Part shown: in pieces, positions 17,162 to 26,157 of the stretch
Layout of the letters: each line of letters begins with the position of its first letter
How positions within the stretch are numbered: position 1 is the stretch's first letter
Notes under the pieces: model-generated
Seen by the model: the letters and a program-made list of their open reading frames with translations, nothing else
Told to the model about the DNA's origin: nothing
Databases searched by the model: none
NCBI GenBank assembly: GCA_022841345.1
Contig: JALHRR010000001.1
Coordinates: 62,001 to 126,000 of the forward strand
Source of the DNA: Saprospiraceae bacterium
GTDB lineage: Bacteria; Bacteroidota; Bacteroidia; Chitinophagales; Saprospiraceae
Length of the DNA: 64,000 nucleotides
Reading direction: 5' to 3'
Made by a program: the position numbers and the translations under genes

Positions 17162-18178
17162 TTGATCTCCCGACTCCTATACCTCGCTTACTACCTGAAA
17201 AAAATGAATTGGCCACTGCTCTCTAAATTCATGAGCTATGTCCAACATCAAACAGGAAAAAGCAAACTCAGTATCTGGATTGCAATGAAATCCAGCGTCT
17301 TGAAATACAATATTTCATTGCTCGAATATTTTCAATTTCACTTCTATAAACTGACTCACACTGAAAGGCTGGAATGGGCAGGAACCGGCTATATGTACGA
17401 ATTTCAAAAAATCATGAATCCAGTTAAAGAGAGATTCATTCTGGATGACAAGCGTATTTTTTTTAAAGAGTATCGCAAGTTTTTTCTGCACCAATCTTTG
17501 TCGAGAAAGCAGCTGGAAGAGGATATGCAGATGTTGCAAGATTTGCTCAAAGATCCTGAAAGGAAATTGGTGTTTAAATCAGCAGATGGCAATTGTGGTA
17601 TTGGCGTAGAAATTTATAAAGTAAAAGATCTGGATGGCAAATTCCTAATAAGCTTCATGGAAGAGAACAAGTTTGATCTGATAGAAGAGTTTGTTCACCA
17701 GCATCCTGATTTAAATTCGCTTTCTCCTTCTGCTGTCAATACGATAAGAATCTTTACTCAGCTGGATAAAGAAAATAAGGTGCACTTTCTGGGATGCCGC
17801 TTAAGAATTTCCATCAATAGCCCTGTAGATAATATGGCAGCGGGGAATATAGCCGCTCCTATTGACGAACAAACGGGAATCGTAAACGGCCCCGGTGTGT
17901 ACAGTGATATCACAAAAATCGATGAAGCGAAGCATCCGGTTACCGGAGTTCAAATTGTTGGTTTTCAAATTCCATTCTGGCAGGAGACTGTTGACATGAT
18001 TAAATCTGCCGCTATTTTGCACCCTCAAAATAAATCCATCGGCTGGGATATCGTGATTACGGATAAAGGTCCGGGACTAATTGAGGGTAATCATGACTGG
18101 TGCAAATTGCTTTGGCAATTACCTGTAAAAAAAGGGTTGAAACACCTGTTGGAGCCGTATAAAAAAATGTATGCTTAA
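17162..18178 (+). CDS. Sugar-transfer associated ATP-grasp protein
   Basis: 338 aa, matching the ATPgrasp_ST family found next to sugar transferases. Visible elements are a lysine strand (LVFKSADGNCGIGVEIY, about 138-154), a VNTIRIFT strand around 190, an asymmetric N-A-A-G-N-I-A-A loop, and a C-terminal G-W-D-I-V-I and I-E-G-N-H-D-W segment supplying Mg-ATP ligands. Such proteins are predicted to ligate an amino acid or other carboxylate onto a sugar, though few are characterised. TTG start. It overlaps the following PglC-like gene by 8 nt, the arrangement that gave the family its name. Confidence 0.8.
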   Translation: MISRLLYLAYYLKKMNWPLLSKFMSYVQHQTGKSKLSIWIAMKSSVLKYNISLLEYFQFHFYKLTHTERLEWAGTGYMYEFQKIMNPVKERFILDDKRIFFKEYRKFFLHQSLSRKQLEEDMQMLQDLLKDPERKLVFKSADGNCGIGVEIYKVKDLDGKFLISFMEENKFDLIEEFVHQHPDLNSLSPSAVNTIRIFTQLDKENKVHFLGCRLRISINSPVDNMAAGNIAAPIDEQTGIVNGPGVYSDITKIDEAKHPVTGVQIVGFQIPFWQETVDMIKSAAILHPQNKSIGWDIVITDKGPGLIEGNHDWCKLLWQLPVKKGLKHLLEPYKKMYA

Positions 18179-18776
18179 GCTCATCTTCGACAAGATTTCT
18201 GCCTTTGCTTTACTTGTGTTTTTGTCTCCCGTATTCATTGTTTTGATGATATTGATCAGAAGACGATTGGGAAGTCCGGTGTTTTTTACCCAAGTTCGAC
18301 CAGGATTGTATGCGAAGCCATTCCGGATGGTAAAATTTCGGACCATGACAAATGCGAAGGATGCTTCTGGAAATCTTTTGCCGAATGAACAAAGAATGAC
18401 CAAATTTGGAAACTTCCTGAGGTCTTCCAGTCTGGACGAAATTCCGGAATTGTGGAACGTATTGAAAGGAGAGATGAGCCTTGTAGGCCCCAGACCATTA
18501 TTGATGGATTATGTTAGTTTGTATTCCAGTGAACAAGCGAAGAGAATGAATGTGAGGCCGGGCATCACCGGTTGGGCGCAAGTTAATGGAAGGAATGCAA
18601 TTTCATGGGAGCAGAAATTTGCACTGGATATTTGGTATGTTAACAATCGGTCTTTCCTCCTGGACATCAAAATTTTATGGAAGACCTTACTTAAAGTTGT
18701 CAAAAGAGAAGGCATCCAAAACAGTAAAGATGTTTTCATGCCGCGATTTACCGGGACACCAAAATCAGAATCATGA
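18171..18776 (+). CDS. PglC-like initiating phosphoglycosyl transferase
   Basis: 201 aa, the minimal monotopic phosphoglycosyl transferase. It has an N-terminal re-entrant hydrophobic helix (about 9-29), then the conserved core: VRPGL, FRMVKFRTMT, SSLDEIPELWNVLKGEMSLV with the catalytic Asp-Glu pair, GPRPLL and RPGITGWAQVNGR. It transfers a phospho-sugar from a UDP-sugar to undecaprenyl phosphate, starting the repeat unit on the inner face of the cytoplasmic membrane. It overlaps the PglD-like gene by 4 nt. With PglD next to it, the first sugar may be a 2,4-diacetamido sugar such as bacillosamine. Confidence 0.92.
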   Translation: MLKLIFDKISAFALLVFLSPVFIVLMILIRRRLGSPVFFTQVRPGLYAKPFRMVKFRTMTNAKDASGNLLPNEQRMTKFGNFLRSSSLDEIPELWNVLKGEMSLVGPRPLLMDYVSLYSSEQAKRMNVRPGITGWAQVNGRNAISWEQKFALDIWYVNNRSFLLDIKILWKTLLKVVKREGIQNSKDVFMPRFTGTPKSES

Positions 18777-19402
18777 AGCGAAAAATTATCATTGTGGGGG
18801 CAGGGAGTGTCGGAGGGCATTTGGCATCCAATCCTGAAATTTACGGATTAGACGATCAGATATTCGGATTTGTGGATGATGATTTGAATAAACAAGGTCA
18901 AGAATTTTGTGGGTATAAAGTGATCGAAACTGTTGACTGGCTTTTGGATCAACAAGATTTTGACGTGATTATAGGGATTGCTTTTCCCAAAGTGAAGCAA
19001 GCGCTCATCAAGAAGTTATCAGTTAATTCTTCTATTTCTTACCCTTCTATCACCGCAAAAAATGCCTGGATTTCCAATGATTGCAGAATTGGAAAAGGAA
19101 GTATCATTTATCCCGGGACCAGCATTAATTATGGATCCACGATAGGCGATTTTGTCGTCATCAATATGAATTGCGCTTTGGGGCATCATTGTAATATTGG
19201 CTCATATTCCAGCTTAGCTCCCGGAGTCAACTTAGGAGGGCATACAAGTTCTGGAGAAGCCGTAGAATTTGGCATAGGCTCGACAACATTGCAAGGAATA
19301 GAGATCGGAAAAGAAGTAATTGTAGGTGGACAGAGTATGATTATTTCTAATATTCCGGATGGTAAAAAAGTAGCAGGAGTGCCGGGGAGAATAAAAGAGT
19401 AA
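18773..19402 (+). CDS. PglD/NeuD-like sugar O/N-acetyltransferase
   Basis: 209 aa. The N-terminal Rossmann-like PglD_N domain has GAGSVGGHL (9-17) and FVDDD; a left-handed beta-helix of hexapeptide repeats follows from about residue 95. NMNCALGHHCNIG holds the likely catalytic His (138 or 139). The end, NIPDGKKVAGVPGRIKE, is typical for acetyl-CoA-dependent sugar N-acetyltransferases. In PglC-PglD pairs this enzyme acetylates a UDP-4-amino sugar; the needed 4-aminotransferase (PglE-like) is not in the window. Last gene of the locus, followed by a terminator. Confidence 0.88.
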   Translation: MKRKIIIVGAGSVGGHLASNPEIYGLDDQIFGFVDDDLNKQGQEFCGYKVIETVDWLLDQQDFDVIIGIAFPKVKQALIKKLSVNSSISYPSITAKNAWISNDCRIGKGSIIYPGTSINYGSTIGDFVVINMNCALGHHCNIGSYSSLAPGVNLGGHTSSGEAVEFGIGSTTLQGIEIGKEVIVGGQSMIISNIPDGKKVAGVPGRIKE

Positions 19403-19451
19403 TTAAAACATAATATCGGGACGTAGGATTATGTAATCCATAACGTTTACA

Positions 19452-19488
19452 AAAAAGCCGCCAGAGCCCCCTGCTCCCGCGGCTTTTT
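19452..19488 (+). terminator. Rho-independent terminator closing the polysaccharide locus
   Basis: A 10-bp perfect stem, AAAAAGCCGC at 19452-19461 and GCGGCTTTTT at 19479-19488, with a 17-nt loop and a T run in the 3' arm. It lies 50 nt after the PglD-like stop and is A-rich on the other side, so it may act in both directions. Confidence 0.85.
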
Positions 19489-19602
19489 GCGTTTAAAAAA
19501 ATCAGGTATTTCTACGCTACCAAAATGCTGAAGCTCATAATACCTTTACAGCCATACAGTACGCATAAAGGGGCATCATTTTGAATAATATAAATTCATC
19601 CA

Positions 19603-21132
19603 ATGCACCCTTCTACCGAAATCCCCATAACCCCAAATGATGTTGAATGCTTTGAAACAAATGCTGAGCCCCTGCTCAAACAATTCAGGGATGAATTGCA
19701 AGATGAAAACAAGGAAATTTATATTTCTGATGTCAGGGATATATATCAAAATCAATACATCGATTTAGTTCAGAAAGGTGGTGGCGTTTGGGGAGTAGCG
19801 CTGATTGGTTTTACATATGTTTTGGAGAAAATGGGTATTCGTTTTTTGAGGATGGCCGGGACCAGTGCCGGAGCAATTAATACGGTACTCATGAGCGCTA
19901 TGGGTGATAAAAATGAGGAGAAATCCATCAGATTACTCAGGCTATTAGTCAGAAAAAATTTGTTTGACTTTGTAGATGGACACCTGATCGTAAAGACAAT
20001 GGTGAGGCTTCTTACTAAATGGAAGGACCCGTCCAGGATCATACGAATTTTTACTTTTGTCTATGCATTTATTTTGACCGTAAGTCTTATAGGCCTCACT
20101 TTCAATGGGTATTTTCATGAAAATGTAAAGCTAATCTCTTTTATCATTTGCTTTATATGTGTTTTAACAGGTATACTGGCAGCAGCTATGCTGATGATGC
20201 TTTGGAATAGATTCAAACAGGCAGGATTGGGCCTGAATCCCGGAGAGACATTTTTAATATGGATGAAACAAGTCCTGAAAGATTTTGATCCGGGGAAGAA
20301 GGAAATGACTACTGATGAATTGGAAAGAATCGCAGCTTATGTTGCTAATCTGGACCTGACAGTAGATCCTGTAAGATACCTTGGCAATTCCGGTAACAAT
20401 CCACCTTTGGAAGGAGCTGTGACAGTAATCACCTCGGAATTATGTACCGGAAATAAAATTGAATTACCCCGGATGAGGGAATTGTTTAATTGTCAAACAG
20501 GTAATCCTATGGATGACGCTGCCTCACTTGTCAGAGCTTCCATGGCCATTCCATTTTTCTTTGAATCGTTTTATGTGAAGGATATAAAATATGCTAATAA
20601 GAAGAACAACCCGGAGCCCTGGGACAATTTTTTTGGTATAAATCCTCCTACAGAGTGCCGGCTTGTTGACGGAGGAATACTGAGTAATTTCCCGGTGGAT
20701 ATCTATGTAGATGCAAATGTAAAATGTCCCCGATATCCTACAATTGGTATTGATTTGAATGATGGGTCAGAGGCACATTCCAATGGAAATGCCGACACAT
20801 GGAACCTGTTTGAATTCATAGGGAATATTTTTAATGCAGCCCGAAATCACTATGACAAAGCTTACATTCAGAAAAATAGGGTTCAGAAAAAGAATATAGC
20901 TTCAGTCAATGTAGGATTTATCAACTGGTTAAAATTCTCTATGTCTGAAAAAGAAAAAATACAATTGTTTATGAGTGGTGTAGTTGCAGCCATTGAATTT
21001 CTAAAAAGATTTAAAGCTGATAGTGCCGTCCTAAAGTCTCAAACTTATGTAAAATCTGAAAGCCAGTGGGACATCATGAAGGAGGAAAGAATGGATATGT
21101 ATGAAAAAATGAATATTCAATCAAACGCTTAA
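19603..21132 (+). CDS. Patatin-like phospholipase with an inserted membrane hairpin
   Basis: 509 aa. The patatin dyad is visible: oxyanion loop KGGGVWG (about 58-64), nucleophile Ser88 in GTSAG, and Asp356 in DGG. Two hydrophobic helices at about 147-169 and 178-203 are inserted between the Ser and Asp halves, which is unusual, since patatins are normally soluble or have terminal anchors. Predicted function: a lipid acyl hydrolase held on the cytoplasmic membrane. There is no signal peptide. The next gene (10 nt downstream) is a four-helix membrane protein and probably a partner. Substrate unknown. Confidence 0.85.
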   Translation: MHPSTEIPITPNDVECFETNAEPLLKQFRDELQDENKEIYISDVRDIYQNQYIDLVQKGGGVWGVALIGFTYVLEKMGIRFLRMAGTSAGAINTVLMSAMGDKNEEKSIRLLRLLVRKNLFDFVDGHLIVKTMVRLLTKWKDPSRIIRIFTFVYAFILTVSLIGLTFNGYFHENVKLISFIICFICVLTGILAAAMLMMLWNRFKQAGLGLNPGETFLIWMKQVLKDFDPGKKEMTTDELERIAAYVANLDLTVDPVRYLGNSGNNPPLEGAVTVITSELCTGNKIELPRMRELFNCQTGNPMDDAASLVRASMAIPFFFESFYVKDIKYANKKNNPEPWDNFFGINPPTECRLVDGGILSNFPVDIYVDANVKCPRYPTIGIDLNDGSEAHSNGNADTWNLFEFIGNIFNAARNHYDKAYIQKNRVQKKNIASVNVGFINWLKFSMSEKEKIQLFMSGVVAAIEFLKRFKADSAVLKSQTYVKSESQWDIMKEERMDMYEKMNIQSNA

Positions 21133-21142
21133 TTTTCCTGCC

Positions 21143-21925
21143 ATGTACCTACTTATAATCGATATGAAATTCAGCTTCCTTCTCTGTTTGTTTCTGATAA
21201 TAATTTTGACATTCTTTATGTCAAAAGCAGCAGCAAAAATGAAATATACACGATGGAGTACTGTCAGGAGCTTGTCTATTTTGGATATTGAATTTCCGAC
21301 AAGTGCCAGGTACTATGCTTATATAATGACCAGCATAGCAAGAGAATATGAAAACGCCAAAAAACCCAAGGGTAATGTGAAAAAAACAACCAATTATTAC
21401 CTGAGAACAAACCTATATCTGGATTTTGTTTTCATATTTCCCGCATACACTTCTGTCGCCATCATGTGCTGCCATGTGTCTTCTGATCTTGGTTTTTTAC
21501 CGGGAGCATTTAAAATCCTTGCATTTTTACAGATAGGAGCGCTCCTGCTGGATGCAGGTGAAAATTTTTTCATCCTTGCAACATTGAAAAAACCCAAGCT
21601 ATTTCTAAACACTGAGGATACATCGCATGATATGAAGGATGATGAGCTCACCCCAAACGGTGTATATACTGCTTATAAGCTGGTAGTATTTTTTAAATGG
21701 CTTTTTGTTGGTGTCGGATTGATTGCTTCTTTAATGGCAATTTTCTATCATTTCAGTATAGGATATTACAGTGATGAAAATGGTTTTATTCTTTCATTAG
21801 TCGGTATCCTTGCCCTTTGTGTGTTTTTTGTGGTAAACCCATGGAAAAAGAAACCGGAGAAGAAAGAATCAAGATTTGAGTTAGACATTACATATCCCTG
21901 TAAAGAGAATATTGAAAAGGCCTGA
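21143..21925 (+). CDS. Hypothetical membrane protein linked to patatin
   Basis: 260 aa with four hydrophobic segments (about 9-27, 94-137 as one or two helices, 180-205 and 212-233) and a charged cytoplasmic tail (KKKPEKKESR). No known domain recognised. It starts 10 nt after the patatin stop and is clearly in the same operon; a later ATG at 21164 would give a shorter N-terminus. A regulator or membrane anchor of the patatin is the natural guess, but it is inference from position only. Confidence 0.65.
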   Translation: MYLLIIDMKFSFLLCLFLIIILTFFMSKAAAKMKYTRWSTVRSLSILDIEFPTSARYYAYIMTSIAREYENAKKPKGNVKKTTNYYLRTNLYLDFVFIFPAYTSVAIMCCHVSSDLGFLPGAFKILAFLQIGALLLDAGENFFILATLKKPKLFLNTEDTSHDMKDDELTPNGVYTAYKLVVFFKWLFVGVGLIASLMAIFYHFSIGYYSDENGFILSLVGILALCVFFVVNPWKKKPEKKESRFELDITYPCKENIEKA

Positions 21926-21952
21926 CTTGCTTTATAAATCTGTTTGAAAAAT

Positions 21953-21986
21953 TGTGTAGGGGCGATTCATGAATCGCCCCTACACA
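21953..21986. repeat. 34-bp perfect palindrome, copy 1
   Basis: A perfect inverted repeat centred between 21969 and 21970; each arm reads TGTGTAGGGGCGATTCA from outside in. The same core recurs at 30526-30573. It sits 28 nt after the membrane-protein stop. There is no T run, so an intrinsic terminator role is doubtful. Together the two copies bracket the repeat-rich accessory island. Confidence 0.9.
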
Positions 21987-22042
21987 GTTGTTTCGGCTAA
22001 TCTCGCAGCTCGTGCATCTTTCAGGCTGTTTTCTTAAAGACC

Positions 22043-22217
22043 ATCAACTCACACCATCTGCAGAGTCTGAAGCAGCATTTTTCAATGCGTCCGGAGACAC
22101 CAGATTGTGGTGGGTGTAAGTACTGAACGCGAGTTTTTAATCCAGGTCAGGAGACCCTAACGAGCTTGTTGTAATTAGGAGGATTATGTAGTAAAGACGG
22201 TTACAGCTATTCCCGGA
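22043..22217 (+). repeat. Mosaic repeat, leader module, copy A
   Basis: It begins with CAACTCACACCATCTGCAG and contains a shared block reading AATGCGTC..GAGAC.CCAG and then TTGTGGTGGGTG, plus a GGAGACC element; it ends CAGCTATTCCCGG, where the hairpin array begins. Related copies lie at 26263-26437, 27428-27562 and, inverted, 49621-49700. No coding frame with family resemblance. Confidence 0.75.
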
Positions 22218-22420
22218 GATATAGTCGAAGCGAAGTGATACCGAGGTTCGCTTTGCTCACTACGGCACAAGTGTCTTTCTACACCTTCGGTTTGAAAGGT
22301 GATGTTTTTTCAAGGAACTAGCCTTGAAAAAGTGATATCTTTATATTTTCTACAGCTTCGCTTTGAAAATATAAAGGTGATGGCTGACGCGAAGACAAGT
22401 AGGCACCTTCTTCCGGCTTT
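22201..22420 (+). repeat. Hairpin array A (hairpins each followed by GTGAT)
   Basis: Three stem-loops with unrelated stems stand in a row: CACCTT/AAGGTG (22282-22301), TTTTTCAAGG/CCTTGAAAAA (22306-22331) and a 12-bp CTTTATATTTTC/GAAAATATAAAG (22339-22376). Each is followed by, or ends in, GTGAT. A first weaker stem AGCGAA/TTCGCT precedes them. Near-identical arrays are at about 24175-24440 and 27545-27845. Microsatellite-like AGCT/GAAGC sequence and a CCGGCTGTT motif follow. Confidence 0.8.
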
Positions 22421-22486
22421 TCAGCCAGGAGCCAGGAGCTAGCAGCTAGAAGCTGGCTGTTCTCTCTCTGCTCGCAGCTTCTTCAT

Positions 22487-22651
22487 CCCGGCTGTTGCCA
22501 CACACACCACTCACAATTCATCCCGTGAGCTAAGCGAACCACATCCCGCGAATTCGACGAAGGAGATTTCGCTCACACGAGCAAGCAAAGCGCAGCTCAC
22601 ACACGATCTCAACTCGTATCCCACAGCGCAGCCTACCTCAACCCGGCTGTT
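22487..22651 (-). repeat. Mosaic repeat, third module, inverted relative to 49391-49551
   Basis: Read on the minus strand it contains GGGATGTGGTTCGCT, CTCACGGGA, GAATTGTGAGTG and ends in GTGTGTG and AACAGCCGGG. The same order of blocks is found on the plus strand at 49391-49551. Between 22420 and 22746 there is otherwise only low-complexity AGCT-rich sequence. Confidence 0.7.
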
Positions 22652-22746
22652 AGACTGAAGCCTGAAGCTGATGTTTTGCAACTTCAGTTGAAATGCATAT
22701 CTTTGATATCGCAACCGCAGTTACTGTAACGCAGATTACTATAATT

Positions 22747-24060
22747 ATGAAAAAATTTTATAACCGCAAAAATGAGATGGCTCATTTGCACAAGATCCAG
22801 CAACGAGCTACACATACAGCTCAATTGACATTCGTTACTGGACGAAGAAGAATTGGCAAAACCAGCCTTTTAGTAAAAGCAAATGAGAAAAACACTTTTG
22901 TTTATTTTTTCATTGCTAAAAAGAATGAAGCATTACTTTGCAGCGAATTTGTGATGGAAGTGCAGCAAAAACTGAATGTTCCCATATTTGGTGATTTCAA
23001 GACTTTTAGGGCTTTGTTTGGTTTCATAATGGAATTGTCCAAAACACTCCATTTTACATTGATACTGGATGAATTTCAGGAGTTTTTATCGGTTAATCCC
23101 TCCGTTTATAGCGACATGCAACATATATGGGATAGTAATAAAGATCAAAGTAAGATAAATTTGATTGCTTGTGGATCTATGTATTCTATGATGACACGTA
23201 TTTTCGAAGATGCAAAAGAACCACTTTTTGGCAGAGCTACACAAAGAATGCATATTCAGGCTTTTGATATTCCAACTATTAAGGAAATTATGAGTGACCA
23301 CTTTCCTGCTTACTCAAATGAAGACTTACTTGCATTTTACATGGTAACAGGAGGGGTTGCAAAGTATGTGGAATGGCTTGTTCAGGCGGATGCACTCACG
23401 CTTTCTTCCATATTACGGGAAATCTTCTCAGAAAATTCACTTTTTCTGGATGAAGGGAAGAATGTTCTGATAGATGAATTTGGGAAGGACTATGGTAATT
23501 ACTTTTCTATCCTGACACTTATTGCATCCGGAAAAACCTCCAGAGTAGAAATTGAATCTATATTGAACATGCAAACCGGGGGATTTCTTGAGCGCCTGGA
23601 AAAAGAATTTGGCTTGGTAAAGAAAGTTCGTCCTGTGTTGGCCAAGCCTAATACCCGCGTTTTGAAATATCGGATTCATGACAATTTTTTGAATTTTTGG
23701 TTTCGATTTATCTACAAATACAGGACAGCTGCGGAAATTGGTAACCTCGATTATCTCCATGATTTGGTTCAACGGGAATATTCCACCTACAGCGGATATA
23801 TCCTGGAAAAATATTTTATCGATAAGCTCAAAGAGCAAATGCAATTCAATATAATTGGAACTTACTGGGAGCGAAACAATCAAAACGAGATAGATATTGT
23901 GGCAGTAAATGAGCATACAAAAAATGTCATGTTTGCAGAAGTAAAGCGGCAAAAGTCAAACATCAGCCTCCGGCAGCTCAAAGAAAAATCAGAAAATTTG
24001 CAAATGATGTTTCAGGGTTTTCAGTTTGAGTTCAGGGGTTTTTCTCTTGAAGATATGTGA
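22747..24060 (+). CDS. AAA ATPase with C-terminal DUF234/PD-(D/E)XK domain
   Basis: 437 aa from ATG 22747; an ATG 54 nt upstream adds residues unlike the family, whose members begin M-x-F-Y-x-R. Walker A is GRRRIGKT (32-39) and Walker B is LILDEF (106-111). A winged-helix-like middle follows, then a nuclease-like end with Asp383 (NEID) and Glu398-Val-Lys400 (AEVK), the PD-(D/E)XK signature. This is the archaeal-type ATPase family (ATPase_2 plus DUF234) common on mobile and accessory DNA; its function is unknown. It is flanked on both sides by mosaic repeats and has no co-oriented partner. Confidence 0.85.
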   Translation: MKKFYNRKNEMAHLHKIQQRATHTAQLTFVTGRRRIGKTSLLVKANEKNTFVYFFIAKKNEALLCSEFVMEVQQKLNVPIFGDFKTFRALFGFIMELSKTLHFTLILDEFQEFLSVNPSVYSDMQHIWDSNKDQSKINLIACGSMYSMMTRIFEDAKEPLFGRATQRMHIQAFDIPTIKEIMSDHFPAYSNEDLLAFYMVTGGVAKYVEWLVQADALTLSSILREIFSENSLFLDEGKNVLIDEFGKDYGNYFSILTLIASGKTSRVEIESILNMQTGGFLERLEKEFGLVKKVRPVLAKPNTRVLKYRIHDNFLNFWFRFIYKYRTAAEIGNLDYLHDLVQREYSTYSGYILEKYFIDKLKEQMQFNIIGTYWERNNQNEIDIVAVNEHTKNVMFAEVKRQKSNISLRQLKEKSENLQMMFQGFQFEFRGFSLEDM

Positions 24061-24600
24061 TCTGAAATCTTGACAGCGGCCCCCAAAAAGGTGGAGTATA
24101 TTCCCGGCTGTACACTTCCACCCTGCTTTACATAGCAGCTCATCCTGTGCTTTAGTTGCAGAGCGGGTGACAACTTGCAGCTATTCCCGGGGATATAGTC
24201 GAAGCGAAGTGATACCGAGGTTCGCTTTGCTCACTACGGCACAAGTGTCTTTCTACACCTTCGGTTTGAAAGGTGATGTTTTTTCAAGGAACTAGCCTTG
24301 AAAAAGTGATACCGAGGTCCTTAGATAGCGAGTGAACAACGTGAACCTCGCTATTCGTTCCTCACTCGCTACAAGTGTCTTTATATTTTCTGCAGCTTCG
24401 CTTTGAAAATATAAAGGTGATGGCTAACGCGAAGACAAGGAGGCAGTTTCTCCCGGCTGTTCCCTTGAGGCTTGAGGCTTGAAGCTTCTACCCGGCTGTT
24501 CCTCGAAGCTCGAAGCTCGAAGCTCATGGCTCGCAGCTTCTTCTTTCCGGCTGTTTTCTTATGCCTTACTCCTTATGCCTTATTACTTCTCCCCACTAAT
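24061..24600 (+). repeat. Mosaic repeat with hairpin array B
   Basis: Bases 24175-24440 repeat array A almost base for base. The difference is an added unit between the second and third hairpins, with stem ATAGCGAG/CTCGCTAT introduced by ACCGAGGTCCTTAG. Bases 24450-24560 are GAAGCTTGAAGC- and CTCGAAG-type simple repeats with three CCGGCTGTT motifs. From 24600 to the Kelch start at 24862 the sequence is AT-rich with no further feature seen. Confidence 0.8.
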
Positions 24601-24861
24601 TTTAAACTTGCTTTTCTGACATTCTTATAATATATTTGTCAAATAACACGCCTCAGCAATCGCAGGAACTCTAAGTAAATGGTTTTACTATCCACAGTAA
24701 CATCAGCGATTGCATAATTTCAGATTATAAATTTCAATTCAATTTTCGGGTATTGCTACACTCGTTAATCCTTATTGCAATCCGCTCTTTTATAATAGTA
24801 AATACCGACTTAGATACAAGTTGAATCTCAAATATTTTTTAATATTCAAAACTCAATATGT

Positions 24862-26157
24862 ATGTTAAAGCATTTACTATCCGTGATTTGTTTCTTTTTC
24901 TTGTCCACGTCCCTTAATGCACAGTGGACTCTTGATAGTCTTCCAATTGCCAGAAGTGGTCATAGTATTGCAACTGCAAATGGGAAAATTATTATTATTG
25001 GAGGAAATAGTGCAGGCATACCAGCAGATACCTTGAGAACAAGAGTGGACATTTATGATATTGCAAGCAAAACTTGGTCCATTGAAAAGCTATCAATAAT
25101 AAGAGAATACGTGTTTGCGGTTGGGGTAGGCAAAAAAATTTACTTCGCAGGTTACACTTCAGTGTCAGCACAAAATCAAAACAAGATTGAAGTTTATGAT
25201 ACAGAAAATGAAAGTTGGAGCATGCTAACCTTTCCAGATCTGGTAAGTGCATCCGATATGTGTTCATATGGAGATAAAATTTTCTTTAATCGCAATAGGT
25301 TTGTAGATATTTTTGATACTAAACTTGAATCCTGGGAGTCCACCTCTTTAATCTCAAATAAAATGTTCTCTAAGGGAATTGGCTGTAATGGGAAAGTACT
25401 TTTTATTGGTGGAGGAACACCTGGTGGAGGGCTAAAGAACACAGTAGATATTTATGATATTAATAATGGAACTTGGTCCGTGGACACCTTGCAGGAAGCA
25501 AAAAGTCAGGTCTATCCAGCTTGTATTAGTAACAAAGTTTTTGTTGTAGGAGGTACGATTGGGTTTTCCAAATATTCCAGTCTCATTGAAATATATGACA
25601 CAGAATCAGGGACTTGGTTAGAACATTCTTCAATGACAAGTAAAAAAACCGGATTCGGTCTTGCTGCAACAGATGAGACAATTTATATTGCTGGTGGATA
25701 TGATGAGGGGTCTTCAGGTTCGCTTTCAGAAGTAGAAATAATTAATGGAACCACAGGAGACGTGACGATTATAAATATGCCAACTTCACGAAGAGTAGTC
25801 TCAGCAATTGGAGTTGATAGGAAAGTTTATATCACAGGAGGATTTCAGACCGACATCGGTAAACATGTAAATACTATAGACATCTACAGCGAAGAAGAAA
25901 CTGTCTCAGTTCATGAAACCACCACCCACCATTTTAAGATATACCCCAATCCGTGCCGCGATGAAATTTATCTGATAGATAATCAACATTCAGTTACTGG
26001 CAGCCCCATTGTGTATCAAATTTTTAACCAATTAGGCGGACTTGTACTTTCGGGTATTTATGATGGCAAAATAGATACAGAAATACTCAGTACAGGAATC
26101 TATTTCTTGCGGTATAGCGGAGAAAGCATCGGATGTGGAAAGTTTATAAAGCATTAA
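24862..26157 (+). CDS. Secreted Kelch-repeat protein with T9SS sorting domain
   Basis: 431 aa. Signal peptide (1-21, LNAQ cleavage). Six or so Kelch-type blades follow, marked by IIIIGGNS, FIGGG, VVGGT, IAGGY and ITGGF, each with a following DIYD or EIYD strand and a W at the blade end (TWSIE, TWSVD, TWLEH). The last ~75 residues are a T9SS type A sorting domain: FKIYPNPCRDEIYLI, a middle strand, then GIYFLRYSG and a basic KFIKH tail. Expected to be exported through Sec and T9SS and attached to or released from the surface. Binding partner unknown. It stands alone between mosaic repeats. Confidence 0.85.
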   Translation: MLKHLLSVICFFFLSTSLNAQWTLDSLPIARSGHSIATANGKIIIIGGNSAGIPADTLRTRVDIYDIASKTWSIEKLSIIREYVFAVGVGKKIYFAGYTSVSAQNQNKIEVYDTENESWSMLTFPDLVSASDMCSYGDKIFFNRNRFVDIFDTKLESWESTSLISNKMFSKGIGCNGKVLFIGGGTPGGGLKNTVDIYDINNGTWSVDTLQEAKSQVYPACISNKVFVVGGTIGFSKYSSLIEIYDTESGTWLEHSSMTSKKTGFGLAATDETIYIAGGYDEGSSGSLSEVEIINGTTGDVTIINMPTSRRVVSAIGVDRKVYITGGFQTDIGKHVNTIDIYSEEETVSVHETTTHHFKIYPNPCRDEIYLIDNQHSVTGSPIVYQIFNQLGGLVLSGIYDGKIDTEILSTGIYFLRYSGESIGCGKFIKH

